A stretch of 64,000 nt of DNA from Gammaproteobacteria bacterium (GTDB lineage: Bacteria > Pseudomonadota > Gammaproteobacteria > Pseudomonadales > Porticoccaceae). Shown piece after piece: positions 26,684 to 35,221 of the stretch (positions are counted from its first letter, which is position 1; the number at the start of each line of letters is the position of its first letter). The position numbers and the translations under genes were made by a program. The stretch lies in NCBI GenBank assembly GCA_018069465.1, contig JAGPUW010000025.1, positions 248,001 to 312,000 on the forward strand. The letters are read 5' to 3'. The notes below the pieces were generated by a model. The model did not search any database. It worked only from the letters and a program-made list of their open reading frames with translations, and was not told the DNA's origin.

Positions 26684-29541
26684 TAGGCAAGATCCTCCGA
26701 TACCAGCGAAAGCGCCTCCTGAACAAGCTCATTCGATGTTGACAAGCTTCTCTTAGGATCACTGTGAGTAAACCGTTCCTTTTTGTTGTAATAGATATCT
26801 ACTACTGCTCTATCCTCGCGTTTTTGGAAGTAGTAACGCAGGGAATATTGCTGCTCCTCTACGTTGCCAATAGCCATGCCCTTACCTTTGGCAGCAGCAA
26901 GTAGGCGCAGGTGAAACTCATGCAGAAAGGGCTCGCTAAATTCAAACTCTGCATCACAAGGGGCGGCTAATTCATTTGAAATCAGTCGCCCCTTAAGGGG
27001 GCTCAACAGCCCTAGCAGTTCCTCGCCAAGCGCAGACTGATTAAGCATTAACACAGAGGATATTTTCTGGTTGCTTTTGTAGGAGAAATTAATGCGTTCA
27101 CTCTCAGCCCCCCGGGTAAAAAAGTAGGCCTCCTGATACTGCTGATGATGGATCTCACTAATCTCAATGCCGCTTGTGACCAAGAGCGACCGCACTTCTG
27201 CAAGCAGCGTAAAAAGAAAGGTGTTCTCTGGCGTAATGCCAAACATCTCGTCACTGTTGACTGTCGCCAAGTTACCATAGGGCACAGTCACCGCTGTCGA
27301 GCCGGCCGTGGCAAGCTGTGGCTCAGTCTTATGACTGCTCACAGCAACGGGCTCTACCCACCCAGGATTAGTCACAGTTTTAATGCCCGAACCTAATTTA
27401 ATATGCGGCTCCTCCAGCAGATACAAGCGGCTGGAGGTTCTGGTAATCGCGGTATACAGCCAGCGGAAATACTCCGAACACAGTTGAGTTTGGCCGGTCT
27501 TGCACTTAACAAACACATGGTTCCACTCACTGCCCTGTGCTTTGTGGCAAGTAATGGCGTAACCAAACTTCAGCCGCAGCGCGTTAAAGTAGGGGTCGCA
27601 GAGCAGAGTGTTTTTGAATTCTTGGGTTCCCGGCTTGAGCTGTTTGTTGCGGATACAAAAATCTAGATACAGTGCCTTATTTTCATCTGACGACAGCGAC
27701 GGGGTATCCGAGTAGAGAAGGTTTTCAATGATTTTGGCATCAAAGAAACGCGAGTCGCCTTCCAGGTCTCTAAATCCTACCCTAACATCACGAAACTGCA
27801 GCGGTACGACTATGTGCTCCACTTCGCCCGTCTCTTCGGACTTGCGCTTAAGCGTGGCCGAGCGGTGCTCTGTATCACCGTACACTTGGCGTACCTGGCC
27901 AAAATCGCCATTCGAGATAAAGAAACCATGTGCGTCACTGTTAGTGACAGCCATCACCTTGTCACTCTTACATATTTCGGGCTGCCCCGGAAAAAATTCG
28001 TCGCGAATACACCTATTGTAGAGCGCTACGTCGGCATTGGAATGGGCAAGAACTATAGACTCGCTATTTATCTTGCCATTACAGGACAGCAAGTATCGTG
28101 CAATTAAATCCTGATGATCTACATGTTCTAGATCGGGGTGGCTCAAATCAAAATCCAGCTGATTAAACACGCCTTCTCTCAATGCCTTACGCATGGTCAC
28201 AGCGTTGTGCATCACACCACTATCGGCCTTTTGCCTCACAACCTCTGTCAGTTCGTAGCCGCTAGTACCCAAGCCATATTCGCGCTGAAGATAGTCCGAA
28301 TTCAGCGCCGGCGACTCCTTCATGCCCACCGGCGGAAGCTGGGCATCGTCACCAATAAAAATAACCTTCTTGCGGTGGTCGTTGTGGTCAAGATTCACGA
28401 ATTTTAAAAAGTCACGCAACAAGTGCCCCGAGCCACAGCGGAAAAACTCCGACTCGTTGTAAATATCCGAAATCATTGACGACTCATCGACAATGTAAAC
28501 TGTATCGGCAGACAGACCATTCACCGCAAGATCGGCATAAAATTTATAGGTCGCCGAGCCGTTCAGGCCATCCACGGTGTACTCTTTAATGTCTTTAAAT
28601 GAATAAATCGTCTTGTGTAGCGTATAGGCTGGGCTGCGCGTCTTTTTGGCGATAACCTTCGAAGCCTTGCCCGTTGGCGCGGCTAAGACATAGTTCCTGC
28701 CAATAGCGCGAAAAAACTCGGTTAAACCTTTGGTAATAAAAGTCTTCCCGGTACCGGCATAACCCTTTAACAAAAACACCTTGTCGCGATCACTGGTTAA
28801 AAACCCATCCAGACAAGCAACTAGTTCCTGCTGGCCGGCAGTCAATTGATACTCGGCGAATGCATCGTTGATACTCATACGGCGTGCGGTTTCTTCCGGC
28901 TTAAAATCGAAACTCCGCACTGCCTGTTGGCCCGTAGCTTTTAATGCCTCCAGGCCCACCTTGTCAACTGCCTGATTGAGTTGATCTATGGTCGCCTGGG
29001 CCTGCAGTTGCTGAGTCTCGGCCTGCAGCAACTCCTGTCTTGCCGCTTCCAGGTCGGTTGTCTGCAGCGCCAGGGCCTGCTCCAGGCGCTCCTTGTCTTG
29101 CATTATTGCCTGCTGTTGCTCGGTAACGGCTTGTGGATCTCGGTAAGTGGGCAGCGCGTCCACTGCTCCGCCGTCCTTTGCCACATGCAACCAGGCACCG
29201 ATAAAGTAGCTCTCTTTAATCAACCACAGGGCGTCGCCCACTGACACTCCGCCAAGGTGCGCCGCTTTATTGCCCTTCATGCGAAGGGCGTGAAGCTTCT
29301 TGACCACGCAGTCTTCCACCGCATCGATAAAGTTGGGGTTTTCGAGCTTTTCATAAAAGCTGGATAGACCGTCGGTAGACAATGACAGCTCTTGGTAAAT
29401 AATCCCGACAAAAATTTCTGCAAAACAGCGCAATTTAACCACTGCACTCTGTGGGTCAGAATACGCGTAGAGCTCTGCTTGTGAACCTAGTTTCGCCAGA
29501 TGCGGGCGGACTTGCATTAAAAAGAAAAAATTGGACGCCAT
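26683..29541 (-). CDS. DUF4145-SF1 (RecD/Pif1-like) helicase with duplicated C-terminal module
   Basis: A 952-residue protein. Residues 1-130 resemble DUF4145, a HEPN-related domain, with R87 and H95 in RMKGNKAAH. A coiled coil follows (about 140-215: EQQQAIMQDKERLEQALALQ). The SF1B helicase core has Walker A GYAGTGKT with Lys266, Walker B VDESS with Asp352, motif III GDDAQLPPVG and motifs V/VI (CHKAQGSEW, YTAITRTS). The last 250 residues contain two related units, suggesting an internal duplication. The start at 29541 (MASNFFFLM) matches how DUF4145 proteins begin; the frame is open to 29718 but runs through an 11-bp tandem repeat there. It lies on the island between long direct repeats. Confidence 0.85.
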   Translation of the reverse strand: MASNFFFLMQVRPHLAKLGSQAELYAYSDPQSAVVKLRCFAEIFVGIIYQELSLSTDGLSSFYEKLENPNFIDAVEDCVVKKLHALRMKGNKAAHLGGVSVGDALWLIKESYFIGAWLHVAKDGGAVDALPTYRDPQAVTEQQQAIMQDKERLEQALALQTTDLEAARQELLQAETQQLQAQATIDQLNQAVDKVGLEALKATGQQAVRSFDFKPEETARRMSINDAFAEYQLTAGQQELVACLDGFLTSDRDKVFLLKGYAGTGKTFITKGLTEFFRAIGRNYVLAAPTGKASKVIAKKTRSPAYTLHKTIYSFKDIKEYTVDGLNGSATYKFYADLAVNGLSADTVYIVDESSMISDIYNESEFFRCGSGHLLRDFLKFVNLDHNDHRKKVIFIGDDAQLPPVGMKESPALNSDYLQREYGLGTSGYELTEVVRQKADSGVMHNAVTMRKALREGVFNQLDFDLSHPDLEHVDHQDLIARYLLSCNGKINSESIVLAHSNADVALYNRCIRDEFFPGQPEICKSDKVMAVTNSDAHGFFISNGDFGQVRQVYGDTEHRSATLKRKSEETGEVEHIVVPLQFRDVRVGFRDLEGDSRFFDAKIIENLLYSDTPSLSSDENKALYLDFCIRNKQLKPGTQEFKNTLLCDPYFNALRLKFGYAITCHKAQGSEWNHVFVKCKTGQTQLCSEYFRWLYTAITRTSSRLYLLEEPHIKLGSGIKTVTNPGWVEPVAVSSHKTEPQLATAGSTAVTVPYGNLATVNSDEMFGITPENTFLFTLLAEVRSLLVTSGIEISEIHHQQYQEAYFFTRGAESERINFSYKSNQKISSVLMLNQSALGEELLGLLSPLKGRLISNELAAPCDAEFEFSEPFLHEFHLRLLAAAKGKGMAIGNVEEQQYSLRYYFQKREDRAVVDIYYNKKERFTHSDPKRSLSTSNELVQEALSLVSEDLA

Positions 29542-29699
29542 AATACCCAGGTCCCTTATAAAGTTGGCAGATTCAACCCCGAAGTGTATAACGTTTAAGT
29601 CGGCATCATTTACAAATGTTTCTCGTATGATCTTTGTGGGTGTTTTGTAGCTTATTTCGACATAGAAGCTCAATTCCAGTAAGTCCGACACATAACTGA

Positions 29700-29732
29700 G
29701 CCAGCAACATGCCAGCAACCGGCCAGCAACCG
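29700..29732. repeat. 11-bp tandem repeat, three copies
   Basis: GCCAGCAACAT, GCCAGCAACCG and GCCAGCAACCG in a row, between the helicase gene and the terminal inverted repeat of copy B. Confidence 0.75.
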
Positions 29733-29746
29733 GCCGTCAGTGCCAG

Positions 29747-30115
29747 TAGTTAGGACACCCATCGTAAACTCTAATCAATCACAGCAATTAGCAATACCCG
29801 CTCCGGGCTTCACTCTCATTGCGCACATGGCGAGAGTGAAGCCCGGCAGGCCTTAAATTAAGGCCTAAACCAGCCTTTCGAACGACTCCTTTTCAATTCA
29901 AAGCCCCGTCTAGTTAGTTCACCCAATCTGCCTTCCTTCCTAACAGTTAAGCGGCCCCGCTGGCTGGTCGCATCATCAGCGTTTTCGGCAAAGGAGAAGG
30001 AGATGCCCCGTTCATCGTCGACAAAAAGAGCACACTCGCTAGCAGTAGCTTGTTGGGCGCCCCCAAGGGCTGGTGATAGTATTCATACAGGATATTAGGA
30101 TGGGTGTCCTAACTA
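29747..30115 (+). mobile_element. MITE-like element (long direct repeat, copy B)
   Basis: A 369-bp non-coding unit bounded by perfect 17-bp terminal inverted repeats, TAGTTAGGACACCCATC (29747-29763) and its complement (30099-30115). The interior from 29772 matches copy A. It holds a perfect 15-bp stem (CCGGGCTTCACTCTC / GAGAGTGAAGCCCGG) and the AGGCCTT palindrome also found in copy A. With no transposase inside, it looks like a non-autonomous mobile repeat; the mobilising enzyme is not in the window. Confidence 0.75.
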
Positions 30116-30139
30116 ATTCCGGGTGTCCTAACTAATTCC
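30102..30139. repeat. 19-bp exact tandem duplication at the element end
   Basis: GGGTGTCCTAACTAATTCC occurs twice head to tail (30102-30120 and 30121-30139), overlapping the right terminal repeat. Confidence 0.85.
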
Positions 30140-30206
30140 ATTAGCGAGTCCAGTGGAGGCCACGCTTTTATGGCCGGAACGATGTTTGAGCAACTTGTTA
30201 ACTTTT

Positions 30207-30473
30207 TTATAGCCCAAGGTTACGTGTTAAAACCTTTGCCGAGGTAATGATTCGCCTAGTACGATAAAGCTCAGGATGTTTGTCGTTGTCGGTGTAACGC
30301 ATAGGTTCTCCTGATGTTGGGCTAACAAACCAGGAGATTTCTGGGCGCGGCTTACCTAGCTGCTTTTTAAGCGCTTGCGGTGTAATGCCTATCGCTTGAG
30401 CCGCCGCATTGAATGTGCAGCGTGTTTTTACTTCGTTTAGGTAGTCAACTACCACGGCAATTTTATCCTGCAC
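30207..30473 (-). CDS. Small HTH-like DNA-binding protein (88 aa)
   Basis: GTG start 9 bases after AAGGAG. Residues about 18-40 (TFNAAAQAIGITPQALKKQL) read as a helix-turn-helix, followed by a conserved-looking RPEISWFV and a segment ending PELYRTRRIITSA. I do not recognise a named family. It is the gene nearest to copy B. The 180 bases upstream hold three related 16-bp palindromic sites, which suggests autoregulation or control of a lost neighbour. Confidence 0.65.
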   Translation of the reverse strand: MQDKIAVVVDYLNEVKTRCTFNAAAQAIGITPQALKKQLGKPRPEISWFVSPTSGEPMRYTDNDKHPELYRTRRIITSAKVLTRNLGL

Positions 30474-30508
30474 TACAAAAAGCTCCTTATAAAGTTAACA
30501 GCTAAGTC

Positions 30509-30664
30509 TGCGTCACCCGACGTAATAAACCACGTCACTCAACGCACTTCTCCAATTTAAACTCTCTACAATATTACGTAAGCTATTGGTTTATAGGGAT
30601 GTTTTTCTTTCCCAATCACCGCGCTTTTCTAAATCTGCGTCAGGTGACGCAAAACTCTACGTCA
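30509..30664. promoter_or_regulatory. Array of palindromic operator-like sites
   Basis: TGCGTCACCCGACGTA (30509-30524), CACGTCACTCAACGCA (30531-30546) and the perfect palindrome TGCGTCAGGTGACGCA (30636-30651), plus a half site ACGTCA (30659-30664). All share (A/G)CGTCA half-sites and lie upstream of the small HTH gene. Confidence 0.55.
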
Positions 30665-30711
30665 TCTAACTTGATTTTCCGGCCACTGCTAAATGCAGTT
30701 TATATAAACAG

Positions 30712-30828
30712 TTATCGAAGTTCGCGACCATTGGCATCGAGCCTTACACCGGTGTCGGTAAAGACACTGGTGTAAATACGGCGGTGCATTGAAGCAACGT
30801 CGTCGCCATCATCACCGTGGATTGCAGC
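30712..30828 (-). pseudogene. Possible coding remnant
   Basis: A 38-codon minus-strand frame ending VFTDTGVRLDANGRELR before TAA has protein-like composition but no start; a stop lies just upstream of it. I do not recognise the family. It may be the tail of a gene lost when the island formed. Confidence 0.3.
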
Positions 30829-30877
30829 CTAAGCCCAGCTCACCTGTTTTAGCATTTAATCAACCACTACAGCACGT

Positions 30878-32404
30878 TTACAGCGACCCGAGGAAGGCAT
30901 CCGGCACTTCGCTCCACGCTTTGCGCTCGATCTCATAGGGGGCATTTTCACTGTGGCAGTTTTCACCAAAAATATAGGTGCTGCGGCTGTCTTTATCGTA
31001 GCTATCCCAGCCCGGATTACCACTGCGGGCGAAGGCCACCCAGGCATCCATCGTCTGTTTGGCCAGCGCATCTGCCGCAGCCCCCTCACCGTAAAATTTC
31101 GCCGCGCCGCGCTTCTTGTGAGTGCCAAAAACATAGGCTAATTCGACCGCGTGGCAAGACTTCATCACCCCTTTCGCGGAGGGTGATTGCCAGTCAAACA
31201 GATAGGAATAAACCTCACTATTATGCGCTTGCTGAGCCTCCAGTAAGCGCAGGGCGGGCATGCGGAAAATGCGATCGGTCTGAATAGCGATAAAGATTTG
31301 CGGTGGCGTGGGTTCAATACCGCGCTGCACTAAGGCTTCTTTATAGGCCGCAACCAGACCGGGGATGTAAGCCGGGTCGACCAGGTAGCCCAATCGCTTG
31401 GCCATCGTTTCGTCATCTAGCTTGGTAATCGCCGGTTGAAAGGCGCCAAACAATTGCCATTCATCAAGGGTGCTGCCCGCCAGAATCGGCACTTGAGCGA
31501 CGCCACCCTTGCGTACTGTTTCAATGGGTAAATCAGGCAATACTTTGCCATCTACCACGGGACGAAATGGCAGGCTACCAATTTTTGACAGCGGATAGCC
31601 CTCCACCTTGCCGCCTTCGATGCGCCGCTGGGCGCGCAACAAATCATCCATATTGGCGCCCATCAGGCCCTGGGCATCGAGCTCGGTGAACGTCATAATT
31701 GCCTCGCCCACCAGTGCGCCCGAGGCTTTAGTCGCGACAGTATGGCAGGCACCAGACTGGGGAATAGCCTTGTGAAACAGGCCTTGCGCCGCCGGCAAAC
31801 CCAGTAGAGCGCCGATGCTCATGCCGCCCGCGGACTCACCGAAGAGGGTGACATTGTCGGGGTCACCACCGAAAAATTCGATATTGTCACGCACCCACTC
31901 CAGCGCCTTCACCTGGTCGAGCAAGCCCTCGTTACCGGTGGCGGGAATGCGCCCACCCGTTGCCTCATTCAAATTGGCAAAGCCCAGCAAGCCGAGGCGG
32001 TAATTAATGGTGACCACTACCACATCACCGTGCTGGCTCAGCTCGCGGCCCTCATAAACCCCCTGACTGCTGGCGCCAATGGTAAAGCCACCGCCGTGTA
32101 TCCACACCATGACCGGGCGGTTGGCGAAGTCGGCAGCGGGTGTCCAAACATTGAGACTCAGGCAAGCCTCATCCTGCTCGCCCAGCTCGGCACCCATAAT
32201 TGCCACCATGTCAGAGCGATTCTGCGGTGCCCATTTGCCGTACTCACTACCGTCGATCACACCGGCCCAGGGCCAGGGGTCCTGCGGTGGCTGCCAGCGC
32301 AATTCACCCACCGGGGGCGATGCATAGGGAATACCTTTAAAGGCTAAAATACCCTCTTCTTCCTGAGCTTTGACTTTGCCAAAAGTGGTGTCAACTACTG
32401 TCAT
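30878..32404 (-). CDS. Carboxylesterase, type B family
   Basis: A 508-residue alpha/beta-hydrolase. It has the family segment GIPYASPPVGELRW, the oxyanion region WIHGGGF, the nucleophile elbow FGESAGGMS, a likely acidic residue in LDEWQLF, and a His in the CHAVELAYVFG segment. It cleaves carboxylic esters. The start at 32404 has AGGAAG 7 bases upstream and no signal peptide, so a cytoplasmic location is likely. The longer frame to 32482 has no site. Substrate unknown. Confidence 0.9.
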   Translation of the reverse strand: MTVVDTTFGKVKAQEEEGILAFKGIPYASPPVGELRWQPPQDPWPWAGVIDGSEYGKWAPQNRSDMVAIMGAELGEQDEACLSLNVWTPAADFANRPVMVWIHGGGFTIGASSQGVYEGRELSQHGDVVVVTINYRLGLLGFANLNEATGGRIPATGNEGLLDQVKALEWVRDNIEFFGGDPDNVTLFGESAGGMSIGALLGLPAAQGLFHKAIPQSGACHTVATKASGALVGEAIMTFTELDAQGLMGANMDDLLRAQRRIEGGKVEGYPLSKIGSLPFRPVVDGKVLPDLPIETVRKGGVAQVPILAGSTLDEWQLFGAFQPAITKLDDETMAKRLGYLVDPAYIPGLVAAYKEALVQRGIEPTPPQIFIAIQTDRIFRMPALRLLEAQQAHNSEVYSYLFDWQSPSAKGVMKSCHAVELAYVFGTHKKRGAAKFYGEGAAADALAKQTMDAWVAFARSGNPGWDSYDKDSRSTYIFGENCHSENAPYEIERKAWSEVPDAFLGSL

Positions 32405-32528
32405 TTTATTGCTTCCTGTCAATTTAAATTTTTTGCTGATAATACCCAGCCTGGAATTTTCAGTGCCGAGCCAGGCTCCCAACTAGGGGCTGACACAGGC
32501 ACACGTATAAAGGGCGGCACTCACTTTA

Positions 32529-32547
32529 AGCGCACTTAAAGTGCGCT
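32529..32547. repeat. 19-bp palindrome upstream of the esterase gene
   Basis: AGCGCACTT-A-AAGTGCGCT between the DUF1499 gene (ends 32614) and the esterase start. It is a terminator stem or a repressor site. Confidence 0.45.
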
Positions 32548-32613
32548 GAGGGAGGCCTTTCTATTTGTTATTAATGCGCTTTATTAACGCAATATTGTTA
32601 AGCCCGCTTTCTA

Positions 32614-33393
32614 TTATTTATTCAGCAGGTCTTTTAATTCATGGAGAAAAGCGTCGATGCGTGCGGCATTGGCACCGAGATCTGAAACACCGACTCGCGA
32701 GACCGAGCGCACATCGACAATCACCTTCTCTGCTATCGGCACCTGCTCTTTTTCAGTACGACTAGTGACATTTTTATTAACAACAGCTTTATCAGCAACG
32801 GTCTCGACGCTAATACGAATCACAATGTCGTCGGTAAAAGCCATTAGCGGGGTGATGGCTGCCGCTTCAATATGACCCCGGCTTTTATCTTCGCCCAGCA
32901 CATGCCACTTGTTTTTAGCGATCAGTGTCTTTGCCCCAGCCCATACTTCTGCTTTGCTGGCGGACAAATGCAGGGGCGCTAATTGTGGGTAGCCCTGGCG
33001 CTGTTGCTCGGCCAAGGCCTCACCCCCGTGCACCAGACTATTATCCCCCGACCCCCTTTTTGCCTGCGCAAAAACAAAGACCGGGGGATGTAACAAGTCA
33101 GTACTAATATCGTGAATCGGTGGCGCCTGAAAACCCGCCAGACCGACCTGCTTAAAGACTAAGACCACTGGCAACGAACAGAGAATCAGCCACAGCGGTA
33201 ATTTGCCGACAGGCTGTTTTCTCGCCAGACGACGGAAGATTAATGCCCCCGTGGTGATCGCCAAAATGGCACAGGCAACGAGGCCAAGCCCGAAAGTAGA
33301 GAAACTAATACCAAAGGGCAGCAGTCCCAAACGAAATGTTATCGCGCCGGCGAGCACCAAGAAAAGACTCAGCAGGCTGGCAAAAGCAATCAT
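32614..33393 (-). CDS. DUF1499 membrane protein
   Basis: A 259-residue protein. Three hydrophobic segments occupy residues 1-90, then a DUF1499 domain opens with PPIHDISTD and closes with VDVRSVSRVGVSDLGANAARI. Function is not established for the family. It follows msrB with a 6-bp gap and is surely in the same transcript. Confidence 0.85.
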   Translation of the reverse strand: MIAFASLLSLFLVLAGAITFRLGLLPFGISFSTFGLGLVACAILAITTGALIFRRLARKQPVGKLPLWLILCSLPVVLVFKQVGLAGFQAPPIHDISTDLLHPPVFVFAQAKRGSGDNSLVHGGEALAEQQRQGYPQLAPLHLSASKAEVWAGAKTLIAKNKWHVLGEDKSRGHIEAAAITPLMAFTDDIVIRISVETVADKAVVNKNVTSRTEKEQVPIAEKVIVDVRSVSRVGVSDLGANAARIDAFLHELKDLLNK

Positions 33394-33399
33394 CTTTAA

Positions 33400-33807
33400 T
33401 TAGCTCTTGTCAGCGTCTGGCTCAAATTCCAATGACAGTGAGTTAACGCAGTAACGCAGACCCGTTGGCTTGGGACCATCGGAAAAAACGTGGCCCAGGT
33501 GGCTACCGCAGTGGGAGCACATGATCTCGGTACGCTCCATACCGCGGGTTGAATCGGTTTCTGTGGCAATACTTTTTTGATCGGCCACTGCAAAAAAACT
33601 CGGCCAGCCGCTGCCGGAATCGTACTTGGCATCGGCCTCAAACAAGGTGTTTTTGCAACAGGCACACAGGTAGTTACCGGGCGATGTCTCGGTGTAGTAC
33701 TCGCCAGTAAAAGGTCTTTCTGTACCTTTTTCTCGACAAATTTCAAATTGCTCTGCACTCAGATTTTCGCGCCAGTAGTCTTCGTCTTTCTCTTTCCAGT
33801 CTGTCAT
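33400..33807 (-). CDS. msrB: Peptide-methionine (R)-S-oxide reductase
   Basis: A 135-residue repair enzyme that reduces methionine-R-sulfoxide. Zinc-binding cysteines occur in CACCKNTLF and CSHCGSHLGHVF, the substrate segment is SGSGWPSF, and the catalytic Cys is in RYCVNSLSLEF. First gene of a likely two-gene unit with the DUF1499 protein; divergent from alaA. Confidence 0.95.
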   Translation of the reverse strand: MTDWKEKDEDYWRENLSAEQFEICREKGTERPFTGEYYTETSPGNYLCACCKNTLFEADAKYDSGSGWPSFFAVADQKSIATETDSTRGMERTEIMCSHCGSHLGHVFSDGPKPTGLRYCVNSLSLEFEPDADKS

Positions 33808-33946
33808 GGTCTCTTTCTCTTAGTTTATTTTTCTCAATTTGTTAAAGTCTGCGCCTCGCGAAGCGCCTGCAAGTGTAGACAATACGCTACAATTCGCCGC
33901 CTATTCAAACTATAAGCACTTTACATTTATCGGGAAGCGACTCGCC

Positions 33947-35167
33947 ATGAGGCATTTTCAAAAGTCTACCAAATTAGACAGCGTTTGTTACGACATTCGC
34001 GGGCCGGTGCTGGATCAGGCCCACCGGCTTGAGGAGGAGGGCCACCGTATTCTCAAGCTGAATATTGGCAACCCCGCGCCCTTTGGTTTTGAGGCCCCCG
34101 ACGAAATTATTCAGGATGTGATCCTCAACCTGGTGGAAGCCCAGGGCTACAGTCACTCCAAAGGCATCTTTAGCGCCCGCAAGGCGGTGATGCAACGCTG
34201 CCAGATTCAGGGCATCGCCGATGTCGAAATTGATGACATCATCCTCGGCAACGGCGTCAGTGAGCTGATCGTCATGGCGATGCAGGCCCTGCTCAACGAC
34301 GGCGATGAAATCCTCATCCCCTCCCCCGACTACCCCCTGTGGACAGCTGCTGTCACCCTCGCTGGTGGTAAAGCCGTGCACTATCGCTGTGATGAGTCCG
34401 CCGACTGGCAGCCCGACCTCGACGATATGGCCAGTAAAATCACCCCCAATACCAAGGGCATTGTGGTCATTAACCCCAACAACCCAACCGGGGCGGTGTA
34501 CAGCAAAGAGAGCCTCGAGAAAATCATCGAACTGGCCCGGGTTAACGACCTGGTGATGTTTGCCGACGAAATTTATGACCGCATCCTCTACGACGGCGCC
34601 GTACACCACCCCATGGCCAGTCTCGCCGACGACATCCTCTTCATCACCTTTAATGGGCTGTCGAAAAATTACCGCCTGGCCGGCTTTCGCTCTGGCTGGC
34701 TAGTCGCCAGTGGCGCCAAACACCGCGCCCGCAGCTATATTCAAGGTATGGAGATGCTCGCCTCTATGCGTCTGTGCGCGAACGTGCCCGCCATGTACGC
34801 CATTCAAACCGCACTCGGCGGTCGCCAGACCATCGACGATTTGGTACGCGAGGGCGGTCGCTTTTACGAGCAGCGCAATCTTGCCTGGGACAAGCTCACC
34901 GCCATTCCCGGCCTTAGCTGTGTCAAACCCAAGGGCGCGCTCTACCTCTTCCCCAAGCTCGACCCCGAGGTTTACCCCATTGTTGACGACGAGCAAATCG
35001 TCCTCGATCTACTGCTGCAGGAAAAAATGCTACTGGTTCAAGGCAGCGCCTTTAACTGGGACGACACGCAACACTTTCGCATCGTCTTCCTGCCCCGCGA
35101 ACATGAGCTGAATGATGCCATCGAGCGACTGGCGCGTTTTTTGGGGCGCTTGCGCGAGGGTAGCTAA
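33947..35167 (+). CDS. alaA: Alanine/valine-type aminotransferase, AlaA family
   Basis: A 406-residue PLP enzyme, very close in plan to E. coli AlaA (YfbQ): STKLDSVCYDIRGPVLDQA, LNIGNPAPFGFEAPDEI, GYSHSKGIFSARKAVMQ, and the PLP lysine in NGLSKNYRLAGFRSGW. It makes alanine from pyruvate and glutamate. The ATG at 33947 gives the family length; the longer frame from 33839 is not needed. Monocistronic, ending in a strong hairpin. Confidence 0.93.
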   Translation: MRHFQKSTKLDSVCYDIRGPVLDQAHRLEEEGHRILKLNIGNPAPFGFEAPDEIIQDVILNLVEAQGYSHSKGIFSARKAVMQRCQIQGIADVEIDDIILGNGVSELIVMAMQALLNDGDEILIPSPDYPLWTAAVTLAGGKAVHYRCDESADWQPDLDDMASKITPNTKGIVVINPNNPTGAVYSKESLEKIIELARVNDLVMFADEIYDRILYDGAVHHPMASLADDILFITFNGLSKNYRLAGFRSGWLVASGAKHRARSYIQGMEMLASMRLCANVPAMYAIQTALGGRQTIDDLVREGGRFYEQRNLAWDKLTAIPGLSCVKPKGALYLFPKLDPEVYPIVDDEQIVLDLLLQEKMLLVQGSAFNWDDTQHFRIVFLPREHELNDAIERLARFLGRLREGS

Positions 35168-35179
35168 GGCTTAACTGTC

Positions 35180-35210
35180 GCATAAACGGCAAGCCACCTG
35201 CCGTTTATGC
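35180..35210. terminator. Bidirectional hairpin between convergent genes
   Basis: A perfect 12-bp stem (GCATAAACGGCA / TGCCGTTTATGC) with a 7-base loop, between alaA and the epimerase gene. No T-run. Confidence 0.55.
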
Positions 35211-35221
35211 GCAGCGGCAAT

